From positions 1-64,000 of the forward strand of contig NZ_CALIZP010000063.1 of NCBI RefSeq assembly GCF_938028825.1: a stretch of DNA of 64,000 nucleotides. The letters run 5' to 3'. The DNA comes from an uncultured Cardiobacterium sp. (lineage in GTDB: Bacteria; Pseudomonadota; Gammaproteobacteria; Cardiobacteriales; Cardiobacteriaceae). Below are positions 7,841 through 16,107 of this stretch, in pieces (position 1 is the stretch's first letter; every line of letters starts with the position of its first letter). The notes beneath the pieces were generated by a model. The model did not search any database, had not been told where the DNA came from, and worked only from the letters and a program-made list of their open reading frames with translations. A program made the position numbers and the translations under genes.

Positions 7841-8896
7841 ATGAAAGGCTTTGCAATGCTCAAACTGGGTGAAACCGGCTGGATTGAAAAAGAAACGCCG
7901 CGCTGTGGACCAATGGACGCGATTTGTAAACCGCTTGCCCTGGCACCGTGCACATCCGATGTCCATACCGTATGGGAAGGCGCATTGGGGGATCGCCACA
8001 ACATGATATTGGGACATGAAGGCTGCGGCGAAATCGTCGAAGTCGGCTCGCTGGTCAAGGATTTCAAACCCGGCGACAAAGTATTGGTTCCCGCCATTAC
8101 GCCGGACTGGAATTCCCTGGAAGCACAAGGCGGCTATTCCATGCACTCGGGCGGCATGCTTGCCGGATGGAAATTCTCGAATTTCAAGGACGGCGTATTC
8201 GGTGAATATTTCCATGTCAATGACGCGGACGGCAATCTGGCACGCATTCCGGAAGAAGTCAAAATCGAACATGCACCGATGCTCTCCGATATGGTGCCGA
8301 CCGGTTTCCACGGTGTCGAACTCGCCGATGTGCAATTCGGCGATTCCGTGCTGGTCATCGGCATCGGCCCGGTCGGGCTCATGTCCGTCGCCGGTTGCGC
8401 CCTGCGCGGTGCGGCGCGCATCTATGCCGTCGGCACCCGCCCCGCCTGTGTTGATGCGGCCAAATTCTACGGTGCGACCGACATCATCAGCTACAAGGAC
8501 GGCACCATCCACGACCAGATTCTTGACCTCACCCACGGCCACGGTGTCGATAAAATCGTCATTGCCGGCGGCACTGTCGATACCTTCGACGAAGCCGTGA
8601 AAGCGCTCAAACCGGGCGGCAAAATCGGCAACGTCAATTACCTCGGCTCCGGCGTTTCCATCAAGATTCCCCGCGTGGAATGGGGCGTCGGCATGGGGCA
8701 TAAGCAAATCAACGGCGGTCTGATGCCGGGCGGGCGGCTGCGCATGGAAAAACTGAGCAGCCTTGTTTCTGTCAGCAGACTCGATCTGTCCCGCCTGATT
8801 ACCCATACCTTCAAGGGATTTGAAAATGTCGAAAAGGCTCTCTATCTGATGAAAGAAAAGCCCGCCGACCTCATCAAGCCGGTCGTCGTAATCTGA
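7841..8896 (+). CDS. NADP-dependent zinc alcohol (isopropanol-type) dehydrogenase
   Basis: The 351-aa protein is close to the Thermoanaerobacter/Clostridium NADP-dependent secondary alcohol dehydrogenases (MKGFAMLKLG start, CTSDVHTVWEGALGDRHNMI, HSGGMLAGWKFSN). The catalytic zinc ligands of that family are all present: Cys37, His59, Glu60 and Asp150. The cofactor loop GIGPVGLMSVAG followed by Gly198-Thr199-Arg200 and Tyr218 matches the NADP-binding residues, so NADP rather than NAD is expected. It would interconvert short secondary alcohols and ketones or aldehydes in the cytoplasm. A hairpin terminator separates it from the following COG0523 GTPase, whose proposed role in zinc handling may explain the pairing. 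Confidence 0.92.
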   Translation: MKGFAMLKLGETGWIEKETPRCGPMDAICKPLALAPCTSDVHTVWEGALGDRHNMILGHEGCGEIVEVGSLVKDFKPGDKVLVPAITPDWNSLEAQGGYSMHSGGMLAGWKFSNFKDGVFGEYFHVNDADGNLARIPEEVKIEHAPMLSDMVPTGFHGVELADVQFGDSVLVIGIGPVGLMSVAGCALRGAARIYAVGTRPACVDAAKFYGATDIISYKDGTIHDQILDLTHGHGVDKIVIAGGTVDTFDEAVKALKPGGKIGNVNYLGSGVSIKIPRVEWGVGMGHKQINGGLMPGGRLRMEKLSSLVSVSRLDLSRLITHTFKGFENVEKALYLMKEKPADLIKPVVVI

Positions 8897-8907
8897 CCAT
8901 CCCGCAC

Positions 8908-8940
8908 AGCCCCGGGCGCAATATCCCGGGGCTTGTTGTC
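8908..8940 (+). terminator. Terminator between dehydrogenase and GTPase genes
   Basis: AGCCCCGGG-CGCAATAT-CCCGGGGCT followed by TGTTGT; the stem is strong but the T tract is short, so some read-through into the GTPase gene is possible. Confidence 0.6.
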
Positions 8941-8966
8941 ATTAGCCGCCATTATTAAAACCCGCC

Positions 8967-9881
8967 ATGCAAATATTCGTCGTCTCCGGTTTCCTCGGCG
9001 CAGGCAAAACCACCTTCATCGGCACCCTGGCGCAAAAAACAGGACATGAATTGGTAATTATGGAAAATGAATATGGGGAAACGGGTATTGATGGCAATCT
9101 CCTGCAAAAAGACCGGCTGAATATCTGGGAATTGACCGAGGGCTGCATCTGCTGCTCGCTCAAATCCGATTTTGCCTCTTCCATCCTGACTATTGCCAAT
9201 ACACTCAATCCCGCCTGTCTCGTTGTCGAGCCGACCGGGGTGGGACTGCTCAGTGCCGTCATGCGCAATATCGGGAAAATCACTTATGAACGGATTCGAC
9301 TGCTGGCCCCCCTGACCATCGTGGACGCGCATTCTGTGGATCACTATCTGCGCGTATTCAAGGATATTTATACCGACCAGATAACATTCGCGTCGCGCCT
9401 GTTGCTGACGAAAACGGAACACCTGCCGGACAGGGAAATAAAGCGCATCGCCGATACCCTGCGCGCGCTCAATCCGGAGGCGGAAATCCTGACCACGCCC
9501 TACCAACACGAGCCGGATGCGTGGTGGCAACGGCTTCTGCAACAACCGCACCATGAAAAAGCCGCTCCCGCCTATCTCGCCATGCCGCATGAACCCGATC
9601 TGGAAAACGCGGGGTTTACCGGCATAGAAATCCCCAGCGTGCAGGATCTGCTCGAATTGCTGGTCGCCCTGTTGCGCGGCTATTTCGGCACGGTTTATCG
9701 CGCGAAAGGCTATGCCTCCGTCGGCGGCTGCTGGACGCGCTTCGATGTTGTGGACAGGCAGTACAGCGTGACGCAGTGCGCGCCGATGCCCGAGGCCAAA
9801 GTCATCGTCATCGGTCGGCATTTGCACAAAGACGCCCTGGCGGCCGCATTCCACGGCCAAAGTCTCCGGGCCGGGAACTGA
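8967..9881 (+). CDS. COG0523 (CobW/YjiA-type) GTPase, putative metallochaperone
   Basis: This is a 304-aa P-loop GTPase with Walker A GFLGAGKTT (residues 8-16), the family metal-binding CxCC motif in EGCICCSLK, Walker B-like LVVEPTGVG and a base-recognition TKTE. A CobW C-terminal domain follows. COG0523 proteins deliver zinc, cobalt or other metals to client enzymes using GTP. The neighbour is a zinc alcohol dehydrogenase, which is a plausible client; this is inference from position only. The C-terminal domain lacks the His-rich stretch often seen in zinc members. The ATG is at 8967, after the terminator hairpin. Confidence 0.88.
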   Translation: MQIFVVSGFLGAGKTTFIGTLAQKTGHELVIMENEYGETGIDGNLLQKDRLNIWELTEGCICCSLKSDFASSILTIANTLNPACLVVEPTGVGLLSAVMRNIGKITYERIRLLAPLTIVDAHSVDHYLRVFKDIYTDQITFASRLLLTKTEHLPDREIKRIADTLRALNPEAEILTTPYQHEPDAWWQRLLQQPHHEKAAPAYLAMPHEPDLENAGFTGIEIPSVQDLLELLVALLRGYFGTVYRAKGYASVGGCWTRFDVVDRQYSVTQCAPMPEAKVIVIGRHLHKDALAAAFHGQSLRAGN

Positions 9882-9928
9882 ATTCTTCTCGCGGGCATCT
9901 GCACCGCCCGATGCAGCGGGAGCTCAGC

Positions 9929-10498
9929 TCAGGCGCGCCGCCGCGCAAGACAGGCGGTCAGCCGTTTGTGCACGAGGGCGCGGATAAGCCCGAGGTCGTC
10001 ATCCGGTGCGGGGATGCGGATGAGCGGAATATCCGCCGCCCGCAGGGCGGTATCCTTGATTTTGTCGTTGATGCGGGCGATTTCGCGGCTGAGGCCGTGG
10101 CCGCTGCCGTCGATTTCGATGACGACGAGCGGGCGCAACTCGCGATCGATAACGAGCAGGTCCACCCGTTTGCTGTTCACCGCCCAGTAGGCGCGACGGT
10201 CTTTGCTTTGCAGGATTTCGCCGAGACTGACTTGCAGGAGGACGTGCTCGCCTTGCCCGCGTTTTTGCACGATGCCGAGCGCGGTTTGGTAGGCGGTTTT
10301 TTCGAGATTGTTGCCAAGCGGTTTGGCCCGGAAGGATGCGCCGCGCATCGCTTTCAGATGTTCGCGGGCGCGTTGCAGGATGGGATTGGCTTTGCCCGCA
10401 GCGGCGCGTCCCCGCCCGCCCCGCCGGTACATACGGATCAGGCCGATGATGAGGAAATAGAACAGCGCCAGCAGGATGAGGGGGAGATATTTGTGCAT
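9929..10498 (-). CDS. DUF2726 protein with N-terminal membrane anchor
   Basis: This 189-aa protein starts with a hydrophobic helix (LPLILLALFYFLIIGLI) then a basic linker RRGGRGRA. A DUF2726 domain follows (HVLLQVSLGEIL, VNSKRVDLLVIDRE, LVVIEIDGSGH, DKIKDTALRAADIPLIRIPA). The DLLVID and IEIDG acidic strands resemble the PD-(D/E)XK nuclease fold, and the family is sometimes linked to topoisomerase-like zinc domains. No experimentally known role. It is orientated like ccmB, which lies 33 bp upstream, so they may share a transcript. Confidence 0.8.
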   Translation of the reverse strand: MHKYLPLILLALFYFLIIGLIRMYRRGGRGRAAAGKANPILQRAREHLKAMRGASFRAKPLGNNLEKTAYQTALGIVQKRGQGEHVLLQVSLGEILQSKDRRAYWAVNSKRVDLLVIDRELRPLVVIEIDGSGHGLSREIARINDKIKDTALRAADIPLIRIPAPDDDLGLIRALVHKRLTACLARRRA

Positions 10499-10531
10499 AC
10501 GGTTTCCGGCGGAGACGGTCAGGCCGCTTGC

Positions 10532-11194
10532 TTACGGCAGAGGCTGCGCTTTGAGGGCGAGGGTGGCAAAGGGGATGATGGTGATGCAGGCAAAAAGGCC
10601 GAAGGCGCCGAGCAGGGCGTAATGACCGCCGATGGCGAGGCCGAGCAGGTCATCGTGCCCGGCGGTAACGCCGATGATGAGCACGGGAATATAAAGCGGC
10701 ACGACGATGAGGAAGCGCAGGAAGGTGCCGTGCGTGTGCGCCAGCGTCAGCACCGCGCCGAGTGCACCGATGAGCAGGAGCGGCAGGCTGCCGAGCGCCA
10801 GCAGCGCGGCTGTGGCAGGCAGATGGGCGGCGGGGATGTGCAGCATCAGCGCGAGCAGCGGCAGGATGGCAAGCAGCGGCAGGGTGAAACGCAGCCAGGC
10901 GGCGGCGAGCTTGGCGGGCAGCAGCAGCCACAGGTCGGGCAGGTGGAGGCAATCCTGGCTGAGGGTGCCGTCGGCGTAATCGGCGGCGAAGAGTTGCTCA
11001 CCGGCGAGCAGCGCCGCGAGCAGCAGCGCGATCCACAGCGCGGCGGGGGCGGTGCGAATGAGAGTGTCGTTGTCCGCGCCGGTCGCGAGCGGGAAGAGGA
11101 TGATGGTGAGGGTGTAGAAAAGAAGCGGTTGCAGGATGGTCTGCGGGTTGCGCAGGCCGGTGTGCAGTTCGCGGCGGATGAGGATGACAAGCAT
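10532..11194 (-). CDS. ccmB: Heme exporter protein CcmB
   Basis: The 220-aa polytopic protein begins MLVILIRRELHTGLRNPQ. FPLATGADNDTL, GEQLFAADYADGTLSQ and LLLPAKLAAAW are typical of CcmB. CcmB is the membrane subunit of the CcmAB ABC transporter that works with CcmC-CcmE to move heme to the periplasm for c-type cytochrome maturation. The frame can be read upstream to 11269, but the added arginine-rich stretch is not CcmB-like, so ATG 11194 is chosen. Unusually, ccmA is not adjacent; a divergent PIN-like gene sits where ccmA would be expected. A 99-bp copy of part of this gene lies at 12672-12770. Confidence 0.9.
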   Translation of the reverse strand: MLVILIRRELHTGLRNPQTILQPLLFYTLTIILFPLATGADNDTLIRTAPAALWIALLLAALLAGEQLFAADYADGTLSQDCLHLPDLWLLLPAKLAAAWLRFTLPLLAILPLLALMLHIPAAHLPATAALLALGSLPLLLIGALGAVLTLAHTHGTFLRFLIVVPLYIPVLIIGVTAGHDDLLGLAIGGHYALLGAFGLFACITIIPFATLALKAQPLP

Positions 11195-11383
11195 GGGCGG
11201 GCGGTGATGACGGGGCGCGCAAGCATATACCCGCCGCGCGCTGCGTGCATATGCTTTTTGCCGCCGCATGGCACCGTCAAGCGGACGGTATGATGTTTTC
11301 TTCCCGATAGCGCAAGCGGCGTCGCCCCGCTTGTGCCGTTACAATAATTCGCCCGTCCGGACTTCCCGCAAATAAGGCCCGCA

Positions 11384-12619
11384 ATGAAGCACATCCTCAT
11401 CGATTTTGAAAACACCCAGCCCGACGCAGCCCAGCTGCGCGCGCTCAACCCTGACGACAGCCACATCTGGCTCTTCCTCGGCAAAAACCAGCAAAAGACC
11501 CTGCCCATCGAACTCTGCGAAGCCCTGTGCCGCTTCGGGCGGCACGTCCACTTCATCCGCATCGCCAAAACCGGCAAAAACGCGCTCGACTTTTACCTCG
11601 CCTACTACCTCGGACAAATCACCACCGAGGATAACGACGCCCTCATCTGCATCCTCTCGCGTGACACCGGCTTCGACGTGCTGGTCGAACACCTCGAAAA
11701 CGAACACCTCTGCCGGGGCATCATCCGCCTCGCCGCACTTGAAGACGCCGCCGAACTGCCCGGCACCGCGCCCACCGCGCAGCTGACCGCCGAAAAAGCG
11801 CCACCTGTGGCAAGTGTAACCCCGCCCACCGCCGAAAAAGCATCACCTGCGGCGAGTGCAACCCCGCCCAGCGCCGAAGAAGCACCACCTGCGGCGAGTG
11901 TAGCCCTGCATAGCGCCGAAGTCATAACCGCAGCAGAACAGCCGCCTGCCGCCGCTCCGCAAGACGACGCCGCCCGCATCATCCTCGACGTCTGCAAAAA
12001 AGCGCAAGCGCACCTGATGCACGCCGACTACCGCCCGCGCCAGCGCAAAAACCTCGAAACCCGCTTGGCCAACCACCTGCGCGACACCCTCTCCGCTTAC
12101 GACACAGAGACGGCCCGCACTCTCATCAGTCAGGCAGTGGACAAACTCATCCGCAAAACCCTCATCAGCGTTGGCACAGATGGCCTGCTGACCTACCACC
12201 TGAGCGAGCGCGAACTGCAACAACGCCTCATCGCCCGCATTCAGGCGGCGAAAACCAAAACCGTGGATGCCCTGAAAAACACCATCCGCCTATATGCGGG
12301 CAGCCTCTACCTCGGTCACAGCGACAGCGACATCGAAGCCTGTATCCGCTACTGCGAACAGCACAACATCCTGCGCCGCACGGATAACCACAAAATCCAG
12401 TACCCGCCTTACCCTGCCGACAACGGCCAGCTGCAACAACAGGCGTCCTATTTCCTCAGCAAATTCAAACAGAACAAACCCGCCAAGCGCAGCAGTCTTA
12501 TTTCTACCATTCAGCAAATGCTGAAAACCGACACGGCTCAGACTGACGCCCTCATCCACCACCTCGTGGCGCAGAAAAAACTGCGTATCAACGACAACGG
12601 CGCCCTCACCTGGCTGTAA
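11384..12619 (+). CDS. PIN/NYN-like domain protein with low-complexity repeats (putative RNase)
   Basis: This 411-aa protein has an N-terminal PIN-like domain (residues 1-125): ILIDFENTQPDAAQL, the acidic residues of LIDFEN and SRDTGFDVL, and KTGKNALDFYLAYYLG. These match PIN_7/NYN-type metal-dependent RNases. Residues about 135-180 are a proline/alanine linker built of 14-residue repeats. The C-terminal half (from IILDVCKKAQAHL) is charged and helical, with two or three winged-helix-like segments (ISVGTDGLLTYHLS, LVAQKKLRINDNGALTWL) reminiscent of RNA-binding HTH modules. It is divergent from ccmB and stands alone. The target RNA is unknown. Confidence 0.75.
   Translation: MKHILIDFENTQPDAAQLRALNPDDSHIWLFLGKNQQKTLPIELCEALCRFGRHVHFIRIAKTGKNALDFYLAYYLGQITTEDNDALICILSRDTGFDVLVEHLENEHLCRGIIRLAALEDAAELPGTAPTAQLTAEKAPPVASVTPPTAEKASPAASATPPSAEEAPPAASVALHSAEVITAAEQPPAAAPQDDAARIILDVCKKAQAHLMHADYRPRQRKNLETRLANHLRDTLSAYDTETARTLISQAVDKLIRKTLISVGTDGLLTYHLSERELQQRLIARIQAAKTKTVDALKNTIRLYAGSLYLGHSDSDIEACIRYCEQHNILRRTDNHKIQYPPYPADNGQLQQQASYFLSKFKQNKPAKRSSLISTIQQMLKTDTAQTDALIHHLVAQKKLRINDNGALTWL
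11786..11920 (+). repeat. In-frame 42-bp tandem repeat (three units plus part)
   Basis: Units start ACCGCCGAAAAAGCG, ACCGCCGAAAAAGCA and AGCGCCGAAGAAGCA, each 14 codons, encoding TAEKAPPVASVTPP-like peptides. They form the flexible linker of the PIN-like protein and could vary in number between strains. Confidence 0.85.
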
Positions 12620-12671
12620 ACCGGCCACACCATCCTCCCCTACCCCACCCCTGCGTTTTGCTATCAGGCAG

Positions 12672-12770
12672 CAGCAGCGCGATCCACAGCGCGGCGGGGG
12701 CGGTGCGCAGCAGGGTGTCGTGTTGTCCGCGCCGGTTGCGAGCGGGAAGAGGATGATGGTGAAGGTGTAG
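12672..12770 (-). pseudogene. ccmB fragment (duplicated scrap)
   Basis: This 99-bp stretch matches 11021-11117 inside ccmB with about 91 of 97 bases identical and a 2-bp insertion that breaks the frame, in the same orientation. It lies 52 bp after the PIN-like gene. Preceding it, 12640-12664 matches 13771-13795 (the region before the first HAD gene) at 23 of 25 bases. The remainder of 12620-12927 holds only the promoter of the next gene. Confidence 0.85.
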
Positions 12771-12849
12771 ATTTGCCGCCGGTTTGTGGTCGCGTCATCG
12801 TCGCTGCCAATGAAAAACCAATCCGGTCACCAACACTGTATCCGCCGGC

Positions 12850-12878
12850 TTTGGAGTGACCCGGTTTCGCGGCATAAT
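12850..12878 (+). promoter_or_regulatory. Promoter of the surface lipoprotein gene
   Basis: TTTGGA (12850-12855), a 17-bp spacer, then CATAAT (12873-12878), 50 bp upstream of the ATG at 12928. AAGGAA follows as part of the ribosome site. Confidence 0.55.
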
Positions 12879-12927
12879 GCCGCTGCGGCTTCTGTCGCGC
12901 CACCCATCAATATCAAGGAATTAACGA

Positions 12928-13707
12928 ATGAAATTGCAATCCCTCGGACTGAGTATCGCCACCGCCCTCTTGCTGGCAGCTTGCGGCGGCGGCAGCGACA
13001 ACAACACCCCGGCTGATCCGCAAAAACCGGGCAACAACACGCCCACCAACCCGCAGCAGCCGGGCAACAACAATGTCAGCAGCACCTATAAAGGCAATGC
13101 TTTCGTGGTGCCGGTCGGGCAAATGCCTGCCAGCCTCGCCGATGCCAGCGCGATTGGCAGCGACGATCTTGCCGTCCTGAACGTCAATGGCAAACAGATT
13201 ACCCTGTACTACCCCAACATCCGCCTCGGCGAGATGATTTCCGTGAGAAATACCTGGATGGACGGGCAAAGCTATCGGATCTTCATCTTCAGTGGCTATA
13301 AGTACGCCAACAGTAAATTCGGCTATCTCAACGATGGCAACAATCACTACGCCTTCAGCCAGGGTGCTTACACCGGCAATATGCCGACCAGTGGCGTCGT
13401 TAGCTATTCCGGCAGAGCCGCCCTTGGGCGCGCAGCCGTTGGCAACACCGCCGTTTCCAACTTCACGGCGGATTTCGGGCAAAAAACGCTCACCGGCAGA
13501 ATCACGCCGACTGTATACAGCGATGTGGACTTCCAGCCGGTCAATATCAACGCCACCATCAACGGCAACGCATTCAGTACGGCGGATAACGCCACCGTCA
13601 GAAGCACCGGGCACTTCTACGGCGACAATGCCCGCGAAGTGGGCGGTATCTTCTACGACAGCGGTCAATCGCTGGTGGGCAGCTTCGGCGCCATCCGCAG
13701 CAATTAA
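12928..13707 (+). CDS. Surface lipoprotein with TbpB/fHbp-like beta-barrel domain
   Basis: The 259-aa protein has a lipoprotein signal (LLLAAC, lipidation Cys about residue 19), then a Gly/Asn/Pro-rich tether (GGGSDNNTPADPQKPG) and a beta-rich body. The C-terminus reads HFYGDNAREVGGIFYDSG, the hallmark of the TbpB-type barrel found in Slam-exported surface lipoproteins (TbpB, HpuA, fHbp relatives). It is thus probably displayed on the outer membrane and may bind a host protein or iron source; the ligand is unknown. It is a single-gene unit with its own promoter and a strong terminator. No Slam gene is in the window. Confidence 0.8.
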   Translation: MKLQSLGLSIATALLLAACGGGSDNNTPADPQKPGNNTPTNPQQPGNNNVSSTYKGNAFVVPVGQMPASLADASAIGSDDLAVLNVNGKQITLYYPNIRLGEMISVRNTWMDGQSYRIFIFSGYKYANSKFGYLNDGNNHYAFSQGAYTGNMPTSGVVSYSGRAALGRAAVGNTAVSNFTADFGQKTLTGRITPTVYSDVDFQPVNINATINGNAFSTADNATVRSTGHFYGDNAREVGGIFYDSGQSLVGSFGAIRSN

Positions 13708-13725
13708 CCGCTCATCGCACAACGA

Positions 13726-13756
13726 CAAAAAGGGCTGCATTGCAGCCCTTTTTTAT
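13726..13756 (+). terminator. Terminator after the surface lipoprotein
   Basis: AGGGCTGCA-T-TGCAGCCCT flanked by an A tract and six T residues; a near-perfect, probably bidirectional terminator. Confidence 0.9.
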
Positions 13757-13824
13757 TGGCGGCGGCCGCCCTACCCTACCCCCGCGTTTTGCTATGATGA
13801 CGCGGCTTTTTTGAGGAGATCGAT

Positions 13825-14640
13825 ATGTTCAAGCCGCAGATAGTCTTTTTCGACATCGACGATACCCTGTTCCGCAAGTGGAAAAATTTCCTGCCCGATT
13901 CCGTCCTGCCCGCCTGGCAGGCCTTGCATGAAGCAGGGGTGATGGTGGCGATTGCGACAGGACGCAGCCCCTGTGCCATTCCCGCCAAGGTGCAGGCGGT
14001 GATGGAGACGGTTGGCCTTGACGTGCTGGTGTCGATTAACGGCCAGTTCAACCGTTTCCGTGGCAAGACCATTACCTCGCATCCTATTGACCCCACCGAT
14101 ATCGCCGAGGTCATTCGCGTCTGCCGCGCTCACGACTGGGATTACGGCTGCACCTCGGAAGAGAAAATGGCGCTCTCCTCCGATCGCCAGCGCGTGCACG
14201 ATTCGCTCTACGGCACGGTGCCGTATGAAACCGATCCCGACTACTGGCAGCGCCACCCCGTTTATCAGATGAACGTCTTCATCACCGCCGAAGAGGAAGC
14301 GGCATTTGCCGCGAGCGGCGTGTTGCAGCGCGGCTACCAGATGATCCGCTGGCACCCGCTCGGCGTCGATTTGCTGCATGCGGATGGCAGCAAGGCGCGC
14401 GGCATCCGCGAAGCCTGCGCGGTGCTTGATATACCGCTGGCGCAGGTGATGGCCTTCGGCGACGAACTCAACGACCTCGACATGTTCAAAACCGTCGGCT
14501 TCGGCGTGGCGATGGGCGACGGGCGCAAAGAATTGAAGGCACTGGCCAAATACGTGACCACCACAGTTGAGGAACACGGCGTTTATAACGCGCTGGTACA
14601 CCTCGGCGTAATCGACCGCAAACCGTGGGGTAGCGCATGA
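13825..14640 (+). CDS. HAD-superfamily (Cof-type) phosphatase, first of a tandem pair
   Basis: This 271-aa protein has HAD motif I FFDIDDTLF (nucleophile Asp in DIDDT), motif II VAIATGRS, a C2-type cap and motif IV AFGDELNDLDMF with a preceding Lys in DGSKARGI. These enzymes dephosphorylate sugar phosphates, nucleotides or flavin precursors; the substrate cannot be predicted. GAGGAG precedes the ATG, and TATGAT at 13793-13798 is a likely -10. The stop overlaps the next HAD start (ATGA), so the pair is translationally coupled. The two proteins are clear paralogues. Confidence 0.9.
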   Translation: MFKPQIVFFDIDDTLFRKWKNFLPDSVLPAWQALHEAGVMVAIATGRSPCAIPAKVQAVMETVGLDVLVSINGQFNRFRGKTITSHPIDPTDIAEVIRVCRAHDWDYGCTSEEKMALSSDRQRVHDSLYGTVPYETDPDYWQRHPVYQMNVFITAEEEAAFAASGVLQRGYQMIRWHPLGVDLLHADGSKARGIREACAVLDIPLAQVMAFGDELNDLDMFKTVGFGVAMGDGRKELKALAKYVTTTVEEHGVYNALVHLGVIDRKPWGSA

Positions 14641-15428
14641 CGCCCAAAATCGTCTTCTTCGACATCGACGAAACCCTCTACCACAAGGCGACCGGCTACC
14701 TGCCCGACTCCGCCGCCCGCGCCATCCGCGCCCTGAAAGCGCGCGGCATCATCCCCGCCATCGCCACCGGCCGCTCGCTTGCCGCCCTGCCGGACAAAGT
14801 GCGCACGCTGGCAAAGGCCGAAGGCATCGAGCTTTTCGTCACCATCAACGGCCAGTACAACGAATTTCGCGGCGAACCCGTCGCCTGCAACCCAATGAGT
14901 CTCGCCGAAATCGAGCGCTTCATCGCCCTCTTCCGCCGCCACGGCTGGGATTACACCTTCGTCGGCGCGGAACAAATGGCGTCATCGAGCAGCAACCCGC
15001 GTGTCGCTGAAGCCTTGGCAGGCATCGGACCCTACACCGTTGATCCCGACTACTACCGGCACCGCCCCGTGTACCAGTTCCTGCTCTACATCGACCCCGG
15101 CGAAGAAGCCGCGCTGAACGGCAGCGGCGAACTGGGGCGCGACTACCACGCCATGCGCTGGCATCCGTTTTCCGTTGACCTCCTGCACGCCGACGGCAGC
15201 AAGGCGCGCGGCATCCGCAGCGTCTGCGCGGCGCTCGGCGTGCCGCTTGCAGAAACCATGGCCTTCGGCGACGGCCTGAACGACGTGGAAATGTTCAAAA
15301 CCGTCGGCTTCGGCGTGGCAATGGGCGACGCTGTGCCCGAACTGCGCACCCTCGCCCGGATGCAAACCGGCACCGTCGAAGCAGACGGCATCTACAACGC
15401 CCTGAAAACCCTGGAAATCATCCCATGA
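14637..15428 (+). CDS. HAD-superfamily (Cof-type) phosphatase, second of a tandem pair
   Basis: The 263-aa paralogue of the preceding protein has FFDIDETLYHKATGYLPDS, AIATGRSLAAL, DGSKARGIRSVC and AFGDGLNDVEMFKTVGFGVA. All catalytic HAD residues are present. Long shared stretches (WHP-SVDLLHADGSKARGIR, MFKTVGFGVAMGD) show a local duplication. It overlaps the upstream gene by ATGA and the downstream lipoprotein gene by 4 bp, forming a tightly packed operon with them. Confidence 0.9.
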   Translation: MTPKIVFFDIDETLYHKATGYLPDSAARAIRALKARGIIPAIATGRSLAALPDKVRTLAKAEGIELFVTINGQYNEFRGEPVACNPMSLAEIERFIALFRRHGWDYTFVGAEQMASSSSNPRVAEALAGIGPYTVDPDYYRHRPVYQFLLYIDPGEEAALNGSGELGRDYHAMRWHPFSVDLLHADGSKARGIRSVCAALGVPLAETMAFGDGLNDVEMFKTVGFGVAMGDAVPELRTLARMQTGTVEADGIYNALKTLEIIP

Positions 15429-15892
15429 AACAGCTACTCGCCCTCACCCTTGCCGCCTGCCTGCTCACCGCCTGCGGCGACGACAAACCCGCCGTCAAAC
15501 TCGAAGCGGAGGCGACCATCCCCGCCGACGCACGCGACTACTTCAACCAGATGGGGCTGCACGACACGCGCGGCAGCAAAGGCCAGGTGCGCCTCAACAC
15601 CAGCGGCGGTACCGTGTGGTTCGACAGCGCCCGCACCCTGCTCACCTACCTGCGCCTGCCGGAAACCGCCAACGAACCGCTCACCGCCTACATCAGCACC
15701 TTCGAGCCGCCCGCCCACTGGCTGCCGGTGGAAGACGCCTGGTTCGTGCAGACCCCGCAATCCGCCGAACTCATCGGCAAAGAAGACTACTTCCCCTTCC
15801 CCAGCGAAGAAGCGGCACAAGCCTTCGCCAACGTCCACCAGGGCAAAGTGCTGCGCGCAAAAGACATCAGCGACGCGGATTTGGGGCTGTGA
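15425..15892 (+). CDS. NosL-like lipoprotein
   Basis: The 155-aa protein has a lipoprotein signal (LACLLTAC, Cys about residue 17). The body resembles NosL-family copper proteins in GSKGQVRLNTSGGTVWFDS, ARTLLTYLRLPE and the C-terminal FPSEEAAQAFANVHQGKV. NosL binds Cu(I) and helps mature nitrous-oxide reductase. Here the family Met is retained in YFNQMGLHDTRG, but no other nos gene is nearby, so a general periplasmic or outer-membrane copper role is more likely than denitrification. Start overlaps the second HAD gene; it ends 8 bp before hicA. Confidence 0.7.
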   Translation: MKQLLALTLAACLLTACGDDKPAVKLEAEATIPADARDYFNQMGLHDTRGSKGQVRLNTSGGTVWFDSARTLLTYLRLPETANEPLTAYISTFEPPAHWLPVEDAWFVQTPQSAELIGKEDYFPFPSEEAAQAFANVHQGKVLRAKDISDADLGL

Positions 15893-15900
15893 ATGCGTCC

Positions 15901-16074
15901 ATGAAACAGAGCGAATTTGTGCGCTGGTTGCGTGCACAAGGTGTCCGCATTGAGCCGGGCGGCAAACATTTGAAGCTGTACTACAACGGCAAACGCAGCC
16001 ATATGCCCAATCACCCCAATCAGGAACTGGCCGGCGGCACCATGCGGGAAATCAAAAAACAGCTTGGCTTATAA
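15901..16074 (+). CDS. hicA: HicA-type mRNA interferase toxin
   Basis: This is a 57-aa dsRBD-fold toxin (MKQSEFVRWLRAQGVRIEPG) with the family's GGKHLKLYY segment, where the catalytic His of HicA lies, and the end GTMREIKKQLGL. HicA cleaves mRNA until bound by HicB. The start at 15901 is chosen because upstream sequence in this frame is the shadow of the NosL-like gene. hicB follows after 33 bp, the standard order toxin-antitoxin. Confidence 0.9.
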   Translation: MKQSEFVRWLRAQGVRIEPGGKHLKLYYNGKRSHMPNHPNQELAGGTMREIKKQLGL

Positions 16075-16107
16075 ACCGCTTACCCACCGGTAAAAATGGA
16101 GAAACCC

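Noticed and set aside
11786..11920. CRISPR array
   Set aside because: The repeats are contiguous, 42 bp, in frame inside a coding region, and have no spacers.
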